The notes beneath the pieces were generated by a model that saw only the letters and a program-made list of their open reading frames with translations, did no database searches and had not been told where the DNA came from. 64,000 nt of DNA, taken from Leptolyngbya sp. NIES-2104 (GTDB lineage: Bacteria; Cyanobacteriota; Cyanobacteriia; Leptolyngbyales; Leptolyngbyaceae). A program made the translations under genes and the position numbers. The DNA is taken from contig NZ_BBWW01000001.1 in the NCBI RefSeq assembly GCF_001485215.1, positions 4,588,001-4,652,000 of the forward strand, read 5' to 3'. This document shows positions 34,463-41,551 of this stretch, in pieces. Within the stretch, counting starts at the first letter, position 1; every line of letters begins with the position of its first letter.

Positions 34463-35491
34463 ATGTTGGCTCCAACCTTCAAGCTCAGACTGAAACAATT
34501 CTCGATCGTCATTTTGTTCATCTTCCTGTTCTGGTGCAGTCAGATGACGGATGCCTTGGCTGCTCAACCCAAAACCTGTCGCATGGGCACATACATCACC
34601 GCACTCCGTGACCTAGAACCTGCCACAAAAGCGTTTGGAGCAGATTTTTGGCTCTGGAGCGTGTGCCCATCCAAAGACTTAGATCCAATCAAAAACATCG
34701 AATTTGTCAACGCAGTCAAAATCGAAAAAATGTACAACAGCGTTACCGAGCGCAAAGACAAAACCGGAAATTTTCAAGCGCAAGATAAAGTGTATTGGAC
34801 ACAGGAAAAAATCAAAGCCACACTCGCGCATCCTTGGGACGTGCGAAACTATCCCTTCGATCGACATACGCTAAAAATTCAACTCGAAGAATCTACCTTT
34901 GATACGTCTGCTTTCGTGTATGCACCTGACCTTAAAAATTCTCGTTATCGGAACAAAATGCGGGTCGAAGGCTGGCGAATCACAGACTTTCAGATCACTC
35001 CAAAAACAAGCCTGTATGAATCGACTTTTGGTGATCCAGAGCTAACGACCGGAAGAAGTGAATACACTGGCATGGACATTGAGATCAAAATTCAGCGCTA
35101 CAAAGTCATTACGTTTCTCAAAGTCACAGCGGGTGTTTATGCAGCCGCATTGATTACTTTGCTGTCGTTCTATTTTACGGACAGTGGATTCCTTAGTTCG
35201 CGAATCGGTTTACTGAGTACAGCAATGTTTGCCACGCTTGTGAATATCCGAGGCATGGAAAATATTTTGGGGCGAACTGAGCAATTGACCTTAGTTGATA
35301 AAATTCACATTACGACTCTTATGTATATCTTTTGTGCGGTTGCAGCCTCGATTTATTCTCATTGGCTAGTCGAGAGAAAACGCGCCGAGCAAGCATTAAA
35401 GTTCGATCGACGATTGTGCTTCCCGCTCTTTACCATCTCTTTCGCGATCGCCAACGGCTTACTGATTTTTCAAGCGATTCTTAGGGGTTAG
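34463..35491 (+). CDS. Prokaryotic pentameric ligand-gated ion channel homologue
   Basis: A 342-residue protein with a signal peptide (about 1-34) and an extracellular domain (about 35-212). Four membrane segments follow: M1 (about 214-238), M2 (about 245-267), M3 (about 278-302) and M4 (about 318-340). The ligand-binding-domain signature is VYWTQEKIKATLAHPWDVRN then YPFDRHTLKIQLEES, the 'x-Y-P-F-D-x-Q' loop typical of Cys-loop/GLIC-type channels. As in other bacterial members the Cys pair of the eukaryotic Cys loop is absent from this position. Ligand and ion are unknown. Topology and the YPFD motif give the assignment; the fold should be confirmed by structure prediction. Confidence 0.75.
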   Translation: MLAPTFKLRLKQFSIVILFIFLFWCSQMTDALAAQPKTCRMGTYITALRDLEPATKAFGADFWLWSVCPSKDLDPIKNIEFVNAVKIEKMYNSVTERKDKTGNFQAQDKVYWTQEKIKATLAHPWDVRNYPFDRHTLKIQLEESTFDTSAFVYAPDLKNSRYRNKMRVEGWRITDFQITPKTSLYESTFGDPELTTGRSEYTGMDIEIKIQRYKVITFLKVTAGVYAAALITLLSFYFTDSGFLSSRIGLLSTAMFATLVNIRGMENILGRTEQLTLVDKIHITTLMYIFCAVAASIYSHWLVERKRAEQALKFDRRLCFPLFTISFAIANGLLIFQAILRG

Positions 35492-37244
35492 TTTGTTGCA
35501 GCGATCGAATTGCGTTTGCTGCTTCTTGTTGCGCTTTTGGATTGTTCTGCTGTTGATAAAGCCGTTCCGCTACTCGATAATCTTTGAGCGCTGAGGATTT
35601 ATCGCCTCGTCTGGCTGCCAGATTTGCTCGATTAAAATACGCATCTGCCAGCGCTGGATCGAGCCGGATTGCCTCGTTATAGTCAGAAAATGCCGCATTT
35701 ACATTGCCATTGTTCGCGTATTCGATGCCGCGATTGTAGTAGAGATTGGCGGCGCGATTGGCGGGAGTCGGGCTGAGATTGATTGCATTCGTGTAGGCTT
35801 CGATCGCTGCATTACGATTTCCCGATTGTGCTCTCTGAGTGCCTTCATTAAACCAGCCTTCTGCACTGGCGATCTGAGGACGCGATCCCGGAAAAGGCTG
35901 GAACAATGCCCAAAGCACCGCACCAAATAAAGCTAACACCGCTAAGCTTGCTAATCCTAACCGGACAAGTTCCGGCGAAATGTTGCGCTCTTGCAAAAAT
36001 CGAGAAGCCGGATCATTAGCAGGTTCAACTTCTTCATCGGGCGATCGCAGTAATCGCCGCTCACGGAGAAACTGAGTCAGTCGATTCCCACCCGAACTTT
36101 CAAGCGGTGTGTCGCTTTCCACGGTTGCCTCAACTGGAATCGCGACAGGTTCTTCAGTTACAGGTTGAGTCACAGCAGGTTCAGCCACAAATGTCACAGC
36201 CGGAATCGGTTCAGTCGCAAACGGATTCGCGGGCAGTTCAAATTCTTGGCGAAGCTGTAATAACTCAGCTTGGGTATTGTCGCTGAGTGGAGATTCCCGC
36301 TGACTGACTTCTTCGCGAATGCGATCGAATTGTCGCTGTTTTTCCTGCATCAATCGATGCGGCAACATCGCATCTTCTCGAATCGCACTGGCAACCGCTT
36401 GTGGAATGCCTTCTTTGACCTGACGCGCTTGCAGAATGTTGTGACCGACGATCGAAATTTCTCCCTGACTTGCAAGCGCGATCGCTTGTCTACGAAATTC
36501 GAGATAAGGCGCATACACAATCACCATCGCATAGCCGTCTCCTTTGCTGTGAAGCGTGGGAGACAGTGCAGGATGTGTGTATTCCAGATGTTTATCAATG
36601 TACGAATGCAGTTCGCTGACGTTAACGGTTCCATCGAGCGGCTGATTCGCGCCACCATCCGCCATTCCAGTTTCTAAAGCATCAAGTAGAAATTGCGTGT
36701 ATGTAGAATACCGTTTGGATTTGTGTTCGATCGAATAATCGATCAAGGTCGGTGAAGTTAGTAATGCCCGACGAACGCTGCTGAAATCTTGTGCGATCGC
36801 TTGAAAGTCCTGATCTGAAATCATTCCTTTCGCAAATGTGCCTGTGAAACAACAGTCGAGAACGACGACTTCTTGATGCGATCGACAAGCTTCGAGTTCA
36901 GATTTTAATTCAGAAAGTGAGTAACCCGTAAGTTCTAAATTGGCTCGAATCGTATCGCGACAAGGGAAAAAGAGTTGTCCTTGGTCATTTAGGATGGCGT
37001 GACCAGAAATGTAAATTAGTGCGGTTTCTTCTGGATCGCGCAGAGTGCAAAAAGTCTCGATCGTTTCTCGAACTTGTCTGAGGGTCGGATTTGCCAGCAT
37101 CATGACATCATCCGTTCGACTGGCACCGATGTCTGGACGACGAAGCAGTTCTTGAAGGGCTTCGACATCGTGAGTGGTAGCAGACAGAGCAGAAATACTG
37201 GAATCATCAAATTGTCCCAGGTTAATCAATAGTGCTTCTGTCAT
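35481..37244 (-). CDS. Caspase-like (C14, orthocaspase) protein with membrane span and TPRs
   Basis: The 587-residue protein carries an N-terminal caspase p20-like domain (about 1-235) with the His motif ALIYISGHAILNDQGQLFF and the Cys motif EVVVLDCCFTGTFAKGM. A low-complexity linker rich in Glu/Pro/Thr/Val follows, then a transmembrane helix (about 428-450, LGLASLAVLALFGAVLWALF) and about three TPRs (about 460-575). The His-Cys dyad suggests an active orthocaspase with Arg/Lys preference. It overlaps the channel gene by 11 bases tail to tail. Its first 100 bases and upstream region are duplicated at 38191. Confidence 0.85.
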   Translation of the reverse strand: MTEALLINLGQFDDSSISALSATTHDVEALQELLRRPDIGASRTDDVMMLANPTLRQVRETIETFCTLRDPEETALIYISGHAILNDQGQLFFPCRDTIRANLELTGYSLSELKSELEACRSHQEVVVLDCCFTGTFAKGMISDQDFQAIAQDFSSVRRALLTSPTLIDYSIEHKSKRYSTYTQFLLDALETGMADGGANQPLDGTVNVSELHSYIDKHLEYTHPALSPTLHSKGDGYAMVIVYAPYLEFRRQAIALASQGEISIVGHNILQARQVKEGIPQAVASAIREDAMLPHRLMQEKQRQFDRIREEVSQRESPLSDNTQAELLQLRQEFELPANPFATEPIPAVTFVAEPAVTQPVTEEPVAIPVEATVESDTPLESSGGNRLTQFLRERRLLRSPDEEVEPANDPASRFLQERNISPELVRLGLASLAVLALFGAVLWALFQPFPGSRPQIASAEGWFNEGTQRAQSGNRNAAIEAYTNAINLSPTPANRAANLYYNRGIEYANNGNVNAAFSDYNEAIRLDPALADAYFNRANLAARRGDKSSALKDYRVAERLYQQQNNPKAQQEAANAIRSLQQTNP

Positions 37245-37455
37245 GTCAGTTCCCCGATTTGCAATTCAAGTGCTTCTTCCAGCGATTGTACAGAATTTTA
37301 TCGGATTGAAAAGTGAATTGATGTGAGCGGACTGATAAAGTGAATCGCGATCGTTTTCTCCACCGCGAACTCCTCGACTACTTTATCCAGTTGCGCGTTT
37401 AGCTTGGCACATCGTCTCGCCGTTATCATAAGAATAAAACTACAAACAAGTTACT

Positions 37456-37671
37456 ATGTTACAAACAGAAATTCTGAAAAGCCTGCAACAACTACCTGAG
37501 CCGCTTCAGCAAGAAGTGTTGCACTACGTCGAATTTCTCAAGGCTCGATATGCTCAAACCCCTTCAGAAGAAAAGCCTAAAAAACGGGGTGCACTTGGCT
37601 CATGGAAAGGCAAAATCATCATGTCAGACGATTTTGATGCTCCGCTAGAAGATTTCAGAGACTACATGTAA
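37456..37671 (+). CDS. DUF2281-type antitoxin, copy A
   Basis: A 71-residue acidic/basic small protein starting MLQTEILKSLQQLPEPLQQE. A helical N-terminal part (YVEFLKARYAQ) is followed by a Lys/Arg linker and the C-terminal GKIIMSDDFDAPLEDF motif, typical of DUF2281/VapB-like antitoxins that pair with PIN toxins. The gene is followed after 14 bases by the PIN gene. It should bind and neutralise the neighbouring toxin through its C-terminus and may repress the operon; these are family-level inferences. Confidence 0.85.
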   Translation: MLQTEILKSLQQLPEPLQQEVLHYVEFLKARYAQTPSEEKPKKRGALGSWKGKIIMSDDFDAPLEDFRDYM

Positions 37672-37685
37672 GACCACACCAGACG

Positions 37686-38072
37686 ATGAACTTATTGCTT
37701 GATACCCATACCTTCCTGTGGTATTTGCAGAATGATCGAAACTTGAGTCGCACAGTCGCAGAAATTCTTGAATCTACTGAAAACACGCTTCATGTCAGCA
37801 TCGTCAGCCTGTGGGAGATTGCGATAAAACTTGGACTCGGCAAGCTAGATCTGCAATCTTCCTTCGATGATTTGCGAAATTCATTAGATGAGTTTCAGAT
37901 TGAAATCTTACCCATTCAATTTGAGGATATTCAGCAGTATCTTAACCTTCCACTTCATCACCGCGATCCGTTTGATCGAATGCTCATCGCTCAAGCCGTC
38001 AAACATTCCCTTGTCCTCGTCAGCCGAGACACAATCTTAGATGCCTATCCGATTCAGCGGCTCTGGAGTTAG
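37686..38072 (+). CDS. vapC: PIN-domain ribonuclease toxin, copy A
   Basis: A 128-residue PIN toxin with the acidic active-site positions in MNLLLDTHTFLWYL (Asp), VSIVSLWEIAIKLG (Glu), HHRDPFDRMLIAQA (Asp) and LVLVSRDTILDAYP (Asp). These four acidic residues coordinate Mg2+ or Mn2+ for RNA cleavage in VapC enzymes. The TAG stop overlaps by three bases the convergent stop of the adjacent bioB fragment. The C-terminal 40 residues are nearly identical to copy B, while the first 80 are only about half identical. Confidence 0.87.
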   Translation: MNLLLDTHTFLWYLQNDRNLSRTVAEILESTENTLHVSIVSLWEIAIKLGLGKLDLQSSFDDLRNSLDEFQIEILPIQFEDIQQYLNLPLHHRDPFDRMLIAQAVKHSLVLVSRDTILDAYPIQRLWS

Positions 38073-38290
38073 AGCGGTTTCGGAATCATCCCCAACCGAT
38101 CGATAATCAGTTCTTCATCGTGCGATCGCTCTGGATTCGGAGCCGTTAGCAGTTTCGCACCCGTAAAGATCGAATTCGCACCCGCAAGGAGCAGTTCTTG
38201 AAGGGCTTCAACATCGTGAGTGGTAGCAGACAGGGCAGGAATGCTGGAATCATCAAATTGTCCCAGGTTAATTAATAGTGCTTCTGTCAT
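38069..38290 (-). pseudogene. Chimeric caspase-N::BioB-C reading frame at the duplication junction
   Basis: A 73-codon frame whose first 33 or 34 residues (MTEALLINLGQFDDSSIPAL and on) are the start of the caspase-like protein. The remaining 39 (AGANSIFTGAKLLTAPNPER and on) are the end of biotin synthase. The fusion point lies near 38190, and the frame remains open through it. It retains the caspase gene's start codon and upstream DNA, so it could be expressed, but it has neither catalytic domain. It is best regarded as a by-product of tandem duplication. Confidence 0.9.
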
Positions 38291-38498
38291 GTCAGTTCCC
38301 CGATTTGCAATTCAAGTGCTTCTTCCAGCGACTGTACAGAATTTTATCGGATTGAAAAGTGAATTGATGTGAGCGGACTGATAAAGTAAATCGCGATCGA
38401 TTTCTCCACCGCGAACTCCCCGACTACTTCGCCCAGTTGCGCGTTTAGCGTGTCTCATCGCCACGCCGTTATTATGAAAATAGAATTAGAGGAAGATT

Positions 38499-38717
38499 AT
38501 GTTGAAAACAGAAATTCTAGAGCGACTTGAAAAACTGCCGGAATCGCTTCAACAGGAAATCATCCACTACATTGAATTCTTGAGCGATCGATATGCCGAA
38601 AAAACCGATGAAGCGATCGCTCCGCAGAAAAAGCGAAAAGCAGGACTGCTGAAAGGCAAAATCATCATGTCAGATGACTTCGATGCTCCTCCAGAAGACA
38701 TGAAAGATTATATGTAA
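38499..38717 (+). CDS. DUF2281-type antitoxin, copy B
   Basis: A 72-residue paralogue of the antitoxin at 37456, starting MLKTEILERLEKLPESLQQE. It conserves the LLKGKIIMSDDFDAPPEDMK tail but differs in the middle (EKTDEAIAPQKKRKAG). The conserved SDDFDAP block likely contacts the PIN active site. Twelve bases separate it from its own PIN toxin. Amino acid identity to copy A is about 60%, well below that of the surrounding DNA. Confidence 0.85.
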   Translation: MLKTEILERLEKLPESLQQEIIHYIEFLSDRYAEKTDEAIAPQKKRKAGLLKGKIIMSDDFDAPPEDMKDYM

Positions 38718-38729
38718 GGTTAATTTTGA

Positions 38730-39107
38730 ATGCTACTTGATACGCATACACTACTCTGGTTTCTCAGCGACGATGAGAATTTGCCTTTCTCCGTCAAACA
38801 GCAAATTGAGGCTACAGATACCGTTTTTGCCAGCATTGTTTCTCTCTGGGAAATCGCTATCAAACTCAGCATCAACAAACTGACTTTACGCACTCCTTTC
38901 GAGTCTCTCGATTCAGATATTGCTGCATCAGGAATCACAATTTTCCCGATCGTTTTTCAAGATACAGCTATCTATCGTTCTCTTCCACTCCATCACCGCG
39001 ATCCGTTTGATCGAATGCTCGTCGCCCAAGCCATCAGACATTCCATCGTCCTCGTCAGCCGAGACACTATCTTAGATGCCTATCCGATTCAGCGGCTCTG
39101 GAGTTAA
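38730..39107 (+). CDS. vapC: PIN-domain ribonuclease toxin, copy B
   Basis: The 125-residue PIN toxin starts MLLDTHTLLWFLSDDENLPF and retains the acidic residues in LLDTHT, IVSLWEIAIKL, LHHRDPFDRMLVAQAI and VLVSRDTILDAYP. It appears catalytically competent. Compared with copy A it has a two-residue shorter start and about 50% identity over the first 80 residues. Its C-terminal 40 residues differ at only a few positions. Its TAA stop overlaps the stop of intact bioB by three bases. Confidence 0.87.
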   Translation: MLLDTHTLLWFLSDDENLPFSVKQQIEATDTVFASIVSLWEIAIKLSINKLTLRTPFESLDSDIAASGITIFPIVFQDTAIYRSLPLHHRDPFDRMLVAQAIRHSIVLVSRDTILDAYPIQRLWS

Positions 39108-40054
39108 AGCGGTTTTGGAATCATCCCCAACCGATCGATAATCAGTTCCTCATCGTGCGATCGCTCTGGATTCGGAGCCGTTAGCAGTTTCGCACCCGTA
39201 AAGATCGAATTCGCGCCCGCAAAGAAACACATCGCTTGCAGTTCATCGCTCATCTCGGTTCGACCGGCGGACAAGCGCACCATTGCAGACGGAAAGAGAA
39301 TTCGAGTCGTGGCAATCATGCGGACAAGGGCAATTCCATCGATCGGTTTTGCAGTCTCTAAGGGTGTTCCATCGATCGGAATGAGCGCATTGATTGGAAT
39401 CGATTCGGGGGGCGGATCAAAAGTGGTCAGGGTTTCGAGGAGCGATAAGCGATCGTCGATCGTTTCTCCTAATCCGACAATGCCACCACAGCACACCGAA
39501 ATTCCCGCATCGCTTACCGCTCGAATCGTTTCAAGTCGATCTTGATACGTCCGAGTGCTGATAATTTTGCTGTAGTACTCCTCAGACGTATCGAGATTGT
39601 GATTGTACGCAGTCAATCCTGCCTCTTTTAATTGCTGTGCCTGATGAGGTTTCAGCATTCCAAGTGTGCAACAGACTTCTAAATCTAAAGCCGCAACTTG
39701 CCGCACCATTTCCAAAACGCGATCGAACTGTGACCCGTCTCGCACTTCTCGCCAAGCTGCTCCCATACAGAACCGCGTCGATCCGCCTGCCTTTGCTGCC
39801 TTCGCTTCTTCTAACACGGCATCGATCTGCATCAATGGTTCCGGCTTTAGTCCCGTATTGTGATGCATACTCTGAGCGCAATAGCCGCAATCTTCAGGAC
39901 AAGCCCCGCTCTTGATATTGCCCAACGTGCAGAACTGAACGGCTCTGGGATCGTGATGCTCTCGGTGAACCCGCTGCGCCTCAAATAACAAATCCGGAAA
40001 CGGCTGATGATAAATTTGGGCGATGCGATCACGAGAAGAAACAGCAGCAATCAT
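39104..40054 (-). CDS. bioB: Biotin synthase
   Basis: The 316-residue radical SAM enzyme has the cluster motif SGACPEDCGYCAQSMHHN. It also has TRFCMGAAWREVRDGSQFDR, LDTSEEYYSKIISTRTYQDR, VCCGGIVGLGETIDDRLSLL and the C-terminal FFAGANSIFTGAKLLTAPNP. These give the three SAM-cluster Cys and the Cys/Arg ligands of the second cluster. It inserts sulfur into dethiobiotin. The ATG at 40054 (MIAAVSSRDR) is preferred. The 3' end is the parent of the fragment in the upstream duplication. bioY is divergent from it, a logical partner. Confidence 0.96.
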   Translation of the reverse strand: MIAAVSSRDRIAQIYHQPFPDLLFEAQRVHREHHDPRAVQFCTLGNIKSGACPEDCGYCAQSMHHNTGLKPEPLMQIDAVLEEAKAAKAGGSTRFCMGAAWREVRDGSQFDRVLEMVRQVAALDLEVCCTLGMLKPHQAQQLKEAGLTAYNHNLDTSEEYYSKIISTRTYQDRLETIRAVSDAGISVCCGGIVGLGETIDDRLSLLETLTTFDPPPESIPINALIPIDGTPLETAKPIDGIALVRMIATTRILFPSAMVRLSAGRTEMSDELQAMCFFAGANSIFTGAKLLTAPNPERSHDEELIIDRLGMIPKPL

Positions 40055-40147
40055 AAGATTCAGCCAAAGCACGATTCTTTATCATCATCGATTCTGACCT
40101 GAGATACAATCTCCACTGCCCCGAATTCTTAAAGTGGCGATCGTTCC

Positions 40148-40789
40148 ATGTACAATTCCATGACTATGACCCGTACCCCTTTACGCCGCTCACCTGCGCG
40201 ATCGCGTCGATTTCGGATTACGCTCACTGACTTACTGTGGGCGCTGATTGGGCTGATGTTAACGATCGGGGGAACGTTGTTACGGGCTTCGATAGCGGGT
40301 GTGTCTTGGAATTCGCCATCGGTTCCCCTCTATTTTCTCGGTGTGAGTTACCAGATTGGGGCGGTGTTGCTGATTGGGTGCTTGGGTGGAAAGAATGCGG
40401 CTGTGATGTCACAGATCGCTTATCTGGCGTTGGGACTGGCAGGGTTTCCGGTGTTTTCTCAGGGTGGCGGAATTCAGTATTTGAGCGCACCGAGTTTTGG
40501 GTATTTGCTGGGATTTGTTCCGGGGGCTTGGGTGTGTGGACTTTTGGCATTTAAAGCGCCGCCTCGATTGGAATCATTGGCGTTTAGCGGATTCTGTGGC
40601 TTGATTGTGATTCATGCGATCGGCATTCTTTACTTAATCCTCGGCTCGATGTTGCAGTGGATCAAATTAGAAGGATCTCTTTGGCAGGCATTTCTCACGT
40701 ATTCGATCAATTTATTGCCGGGACAATTGGCGGTCACTTGTGCGATCGCAGTTCTCGCTTTCCTACTACGGCGCATGATGTTTTACTAA
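40148..40789 (+). CDS. bioY: Biotin transporter BioY
   Basis: The 213-residue protein has a basic N-terminus and about six membrane helices. Family features are VPLYFLGVSYQIGAVLLIGC, MSQIAYLALGLAGFPVFSQG, GGIQYLSAPSFGYLLGFVPG and a GLIVIHAIGILYLIL helix. The GFPVFSQGGG and P-S-F-G-Y-L-L-G-F phrases are diagnostic of the BioY S component of energy-coupling-factor transporters. It is divergent from bioB, with 93 bases between starts, so synthesis and uptake of biotin may be coregulated. Confidence 0.93.
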   Translation: MYNSMTMTRTPLRRSPARSRRFRITLTDLLWALIGLMLTIGGTLLRASIAGVSWNSPSVPLYFLGVSYQIGAVLLIGCLGGKNAAVMSQIAYLALGLAGFPVFSQGGGIQYLSAPSFGYLLGFVPGAWVCGLLAFKAPPRLESLAFSGFCGLIVIHAIGILYLILGSMLQWIKLEGSLWQAFLTYSINLLPGQLAVTCAIAVLAFLLRRMMFY

Positions 40790-40838
40790 GCGCGTCGATT
40801 TTCTGTGAGAATTGGGATCTTACTCTCGCCATCACATC

Positions 40839-41357
40839 ATGCTGAAAAATCGCTTTTTCTGGATTGCCGCGATCGTGGGACTGATTCTCGATCGCGTGAC
40901 CAAGCTAATCGTGGTGAAAACGATGGCGTTGACGATTCCGCCTCAAGAAATTCGCGTGATTCCCGGCGTGTTGCACTGGGTTTATGTCGTGAATGACGGA
41001 GCGGCGTTTGGGATTTTGTCGGGCAGTCCGGTGCTGAGATGGTTATCGCTGATTGCAAGTGTGGCGCTGATGGCTTGGGCGTGGTTTGGACGACGCATGG
41101 CGCGATGGGAACAGTGGGGCTATGGACTGATTTTGAGCGGGGCACTGGGGAATGGAATCGATCGCTTCGTTTTGGGGCATGTGGTCGATTTTATTAAAGT
41201 TCCGTTCGTTTACGTGCCTTATCCGAATCCGTTTCCGCGCTTTGTGTGGATTCAGTTTCCGATTTTTAACTTAGCCGACATCTTTATCAATCTCGGTATT
41301 ATTTGCTTATTGATTGGAATTTATCGCACCCCTGATCCACAAAAAAATCCTAACTAA
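40839..41357 (+). CDS. lspA: Lipoprotein signal peptidase
   Basis: The 172-residue four-helix protein starts MLKNRFFWIAAIVGLILDRV and carries the A8 family motifs NDGAAFGILSG, GNGIDRFVLGHVVDFIKV (first catalytic Asp) and FPIFNLADIFINLGI (second catalytic Asp). It cleaves prolipoprotein signals in the membrane. The usual 'NxGAAF' is NDGAAF, intact. The ATG at 40839 is chosen because upstream codons lie outside the family. It may share a transcript with bioY, 49 bases upstream. Confidence 0.93.
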   Translation: MLKNRFFWIAAIVGLILDRVTKLIVVKTMALTIPPQEIRVIPGVLHWVYVVNDGAAFGILSGSPVLRWLSLIASVALMAWAWFGRRMARWEQWGYGLILSGALGNGIDRFVLGHVVDFIKVPFVYVPYPNPFPRFVWIQFPIFNLADIFINLGIICLLIGIYRTPDPQKNPN

Positions 41358-41551
41358 ATCCGTAATATCCACAGGGATCTAATAAACTTTCCGTGAATTC
41401 TTCCCGGTTGACGAAGCGAACTCGGAGAAAACAGAGTAGTTGTCAGTAATCACAATGAATCTCGCGATCGCGATTGCCCGGTTGGAATTGACAACTTAGG
41501 GTATGCTGATTCGCGAGATCAAACGCCACCTCGCGCCAGGTTGAACCCAGC

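Larger units (their letters stand above)
37145..38190. repeat. Tandem duplication, copy A (about 1.05 kb)
   Basis: This copy runs from inside the caspase-like gene (after base 37144), through its start and upstream DNA and the first DUF2281-PIN pair, to the 3' end of a bioB fragment. Copy B follows directly at 38191. The non-coding flank (37245 to about 37420) and the bioB tail match copy B almost base for base, with only scattered substitutions. Confidence 0.88.
38191..39225. repeat. Tandem duplication, copy B (about 1.04 kb)
   Basis: Begins with GCAGTTCTTGAAGGGCTTC, identical to 37145 onward, and ends within intact bioB, where CCCGCAAAGA corresponds to CCCGCAAGGA of copy A. The first 100 bases differ from copy A at about five sites, all of them transitions. 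The toxin-antitoxin core is far more diverged. Confidence 0.88.

Noticed and set aside
36270-36677. Plus-strand 135-codon frame inside the caspase-like gene
   Set aside because: Antisense shadow of a well-supported coding region with no domain resemblance.
37145-39225. Tandem duplication as an assembly artefact
   Set aside because: The copies differ at many positions and encode distinct intact toxin-antitoxin proteins, so they are not a duplicated read or contig end.
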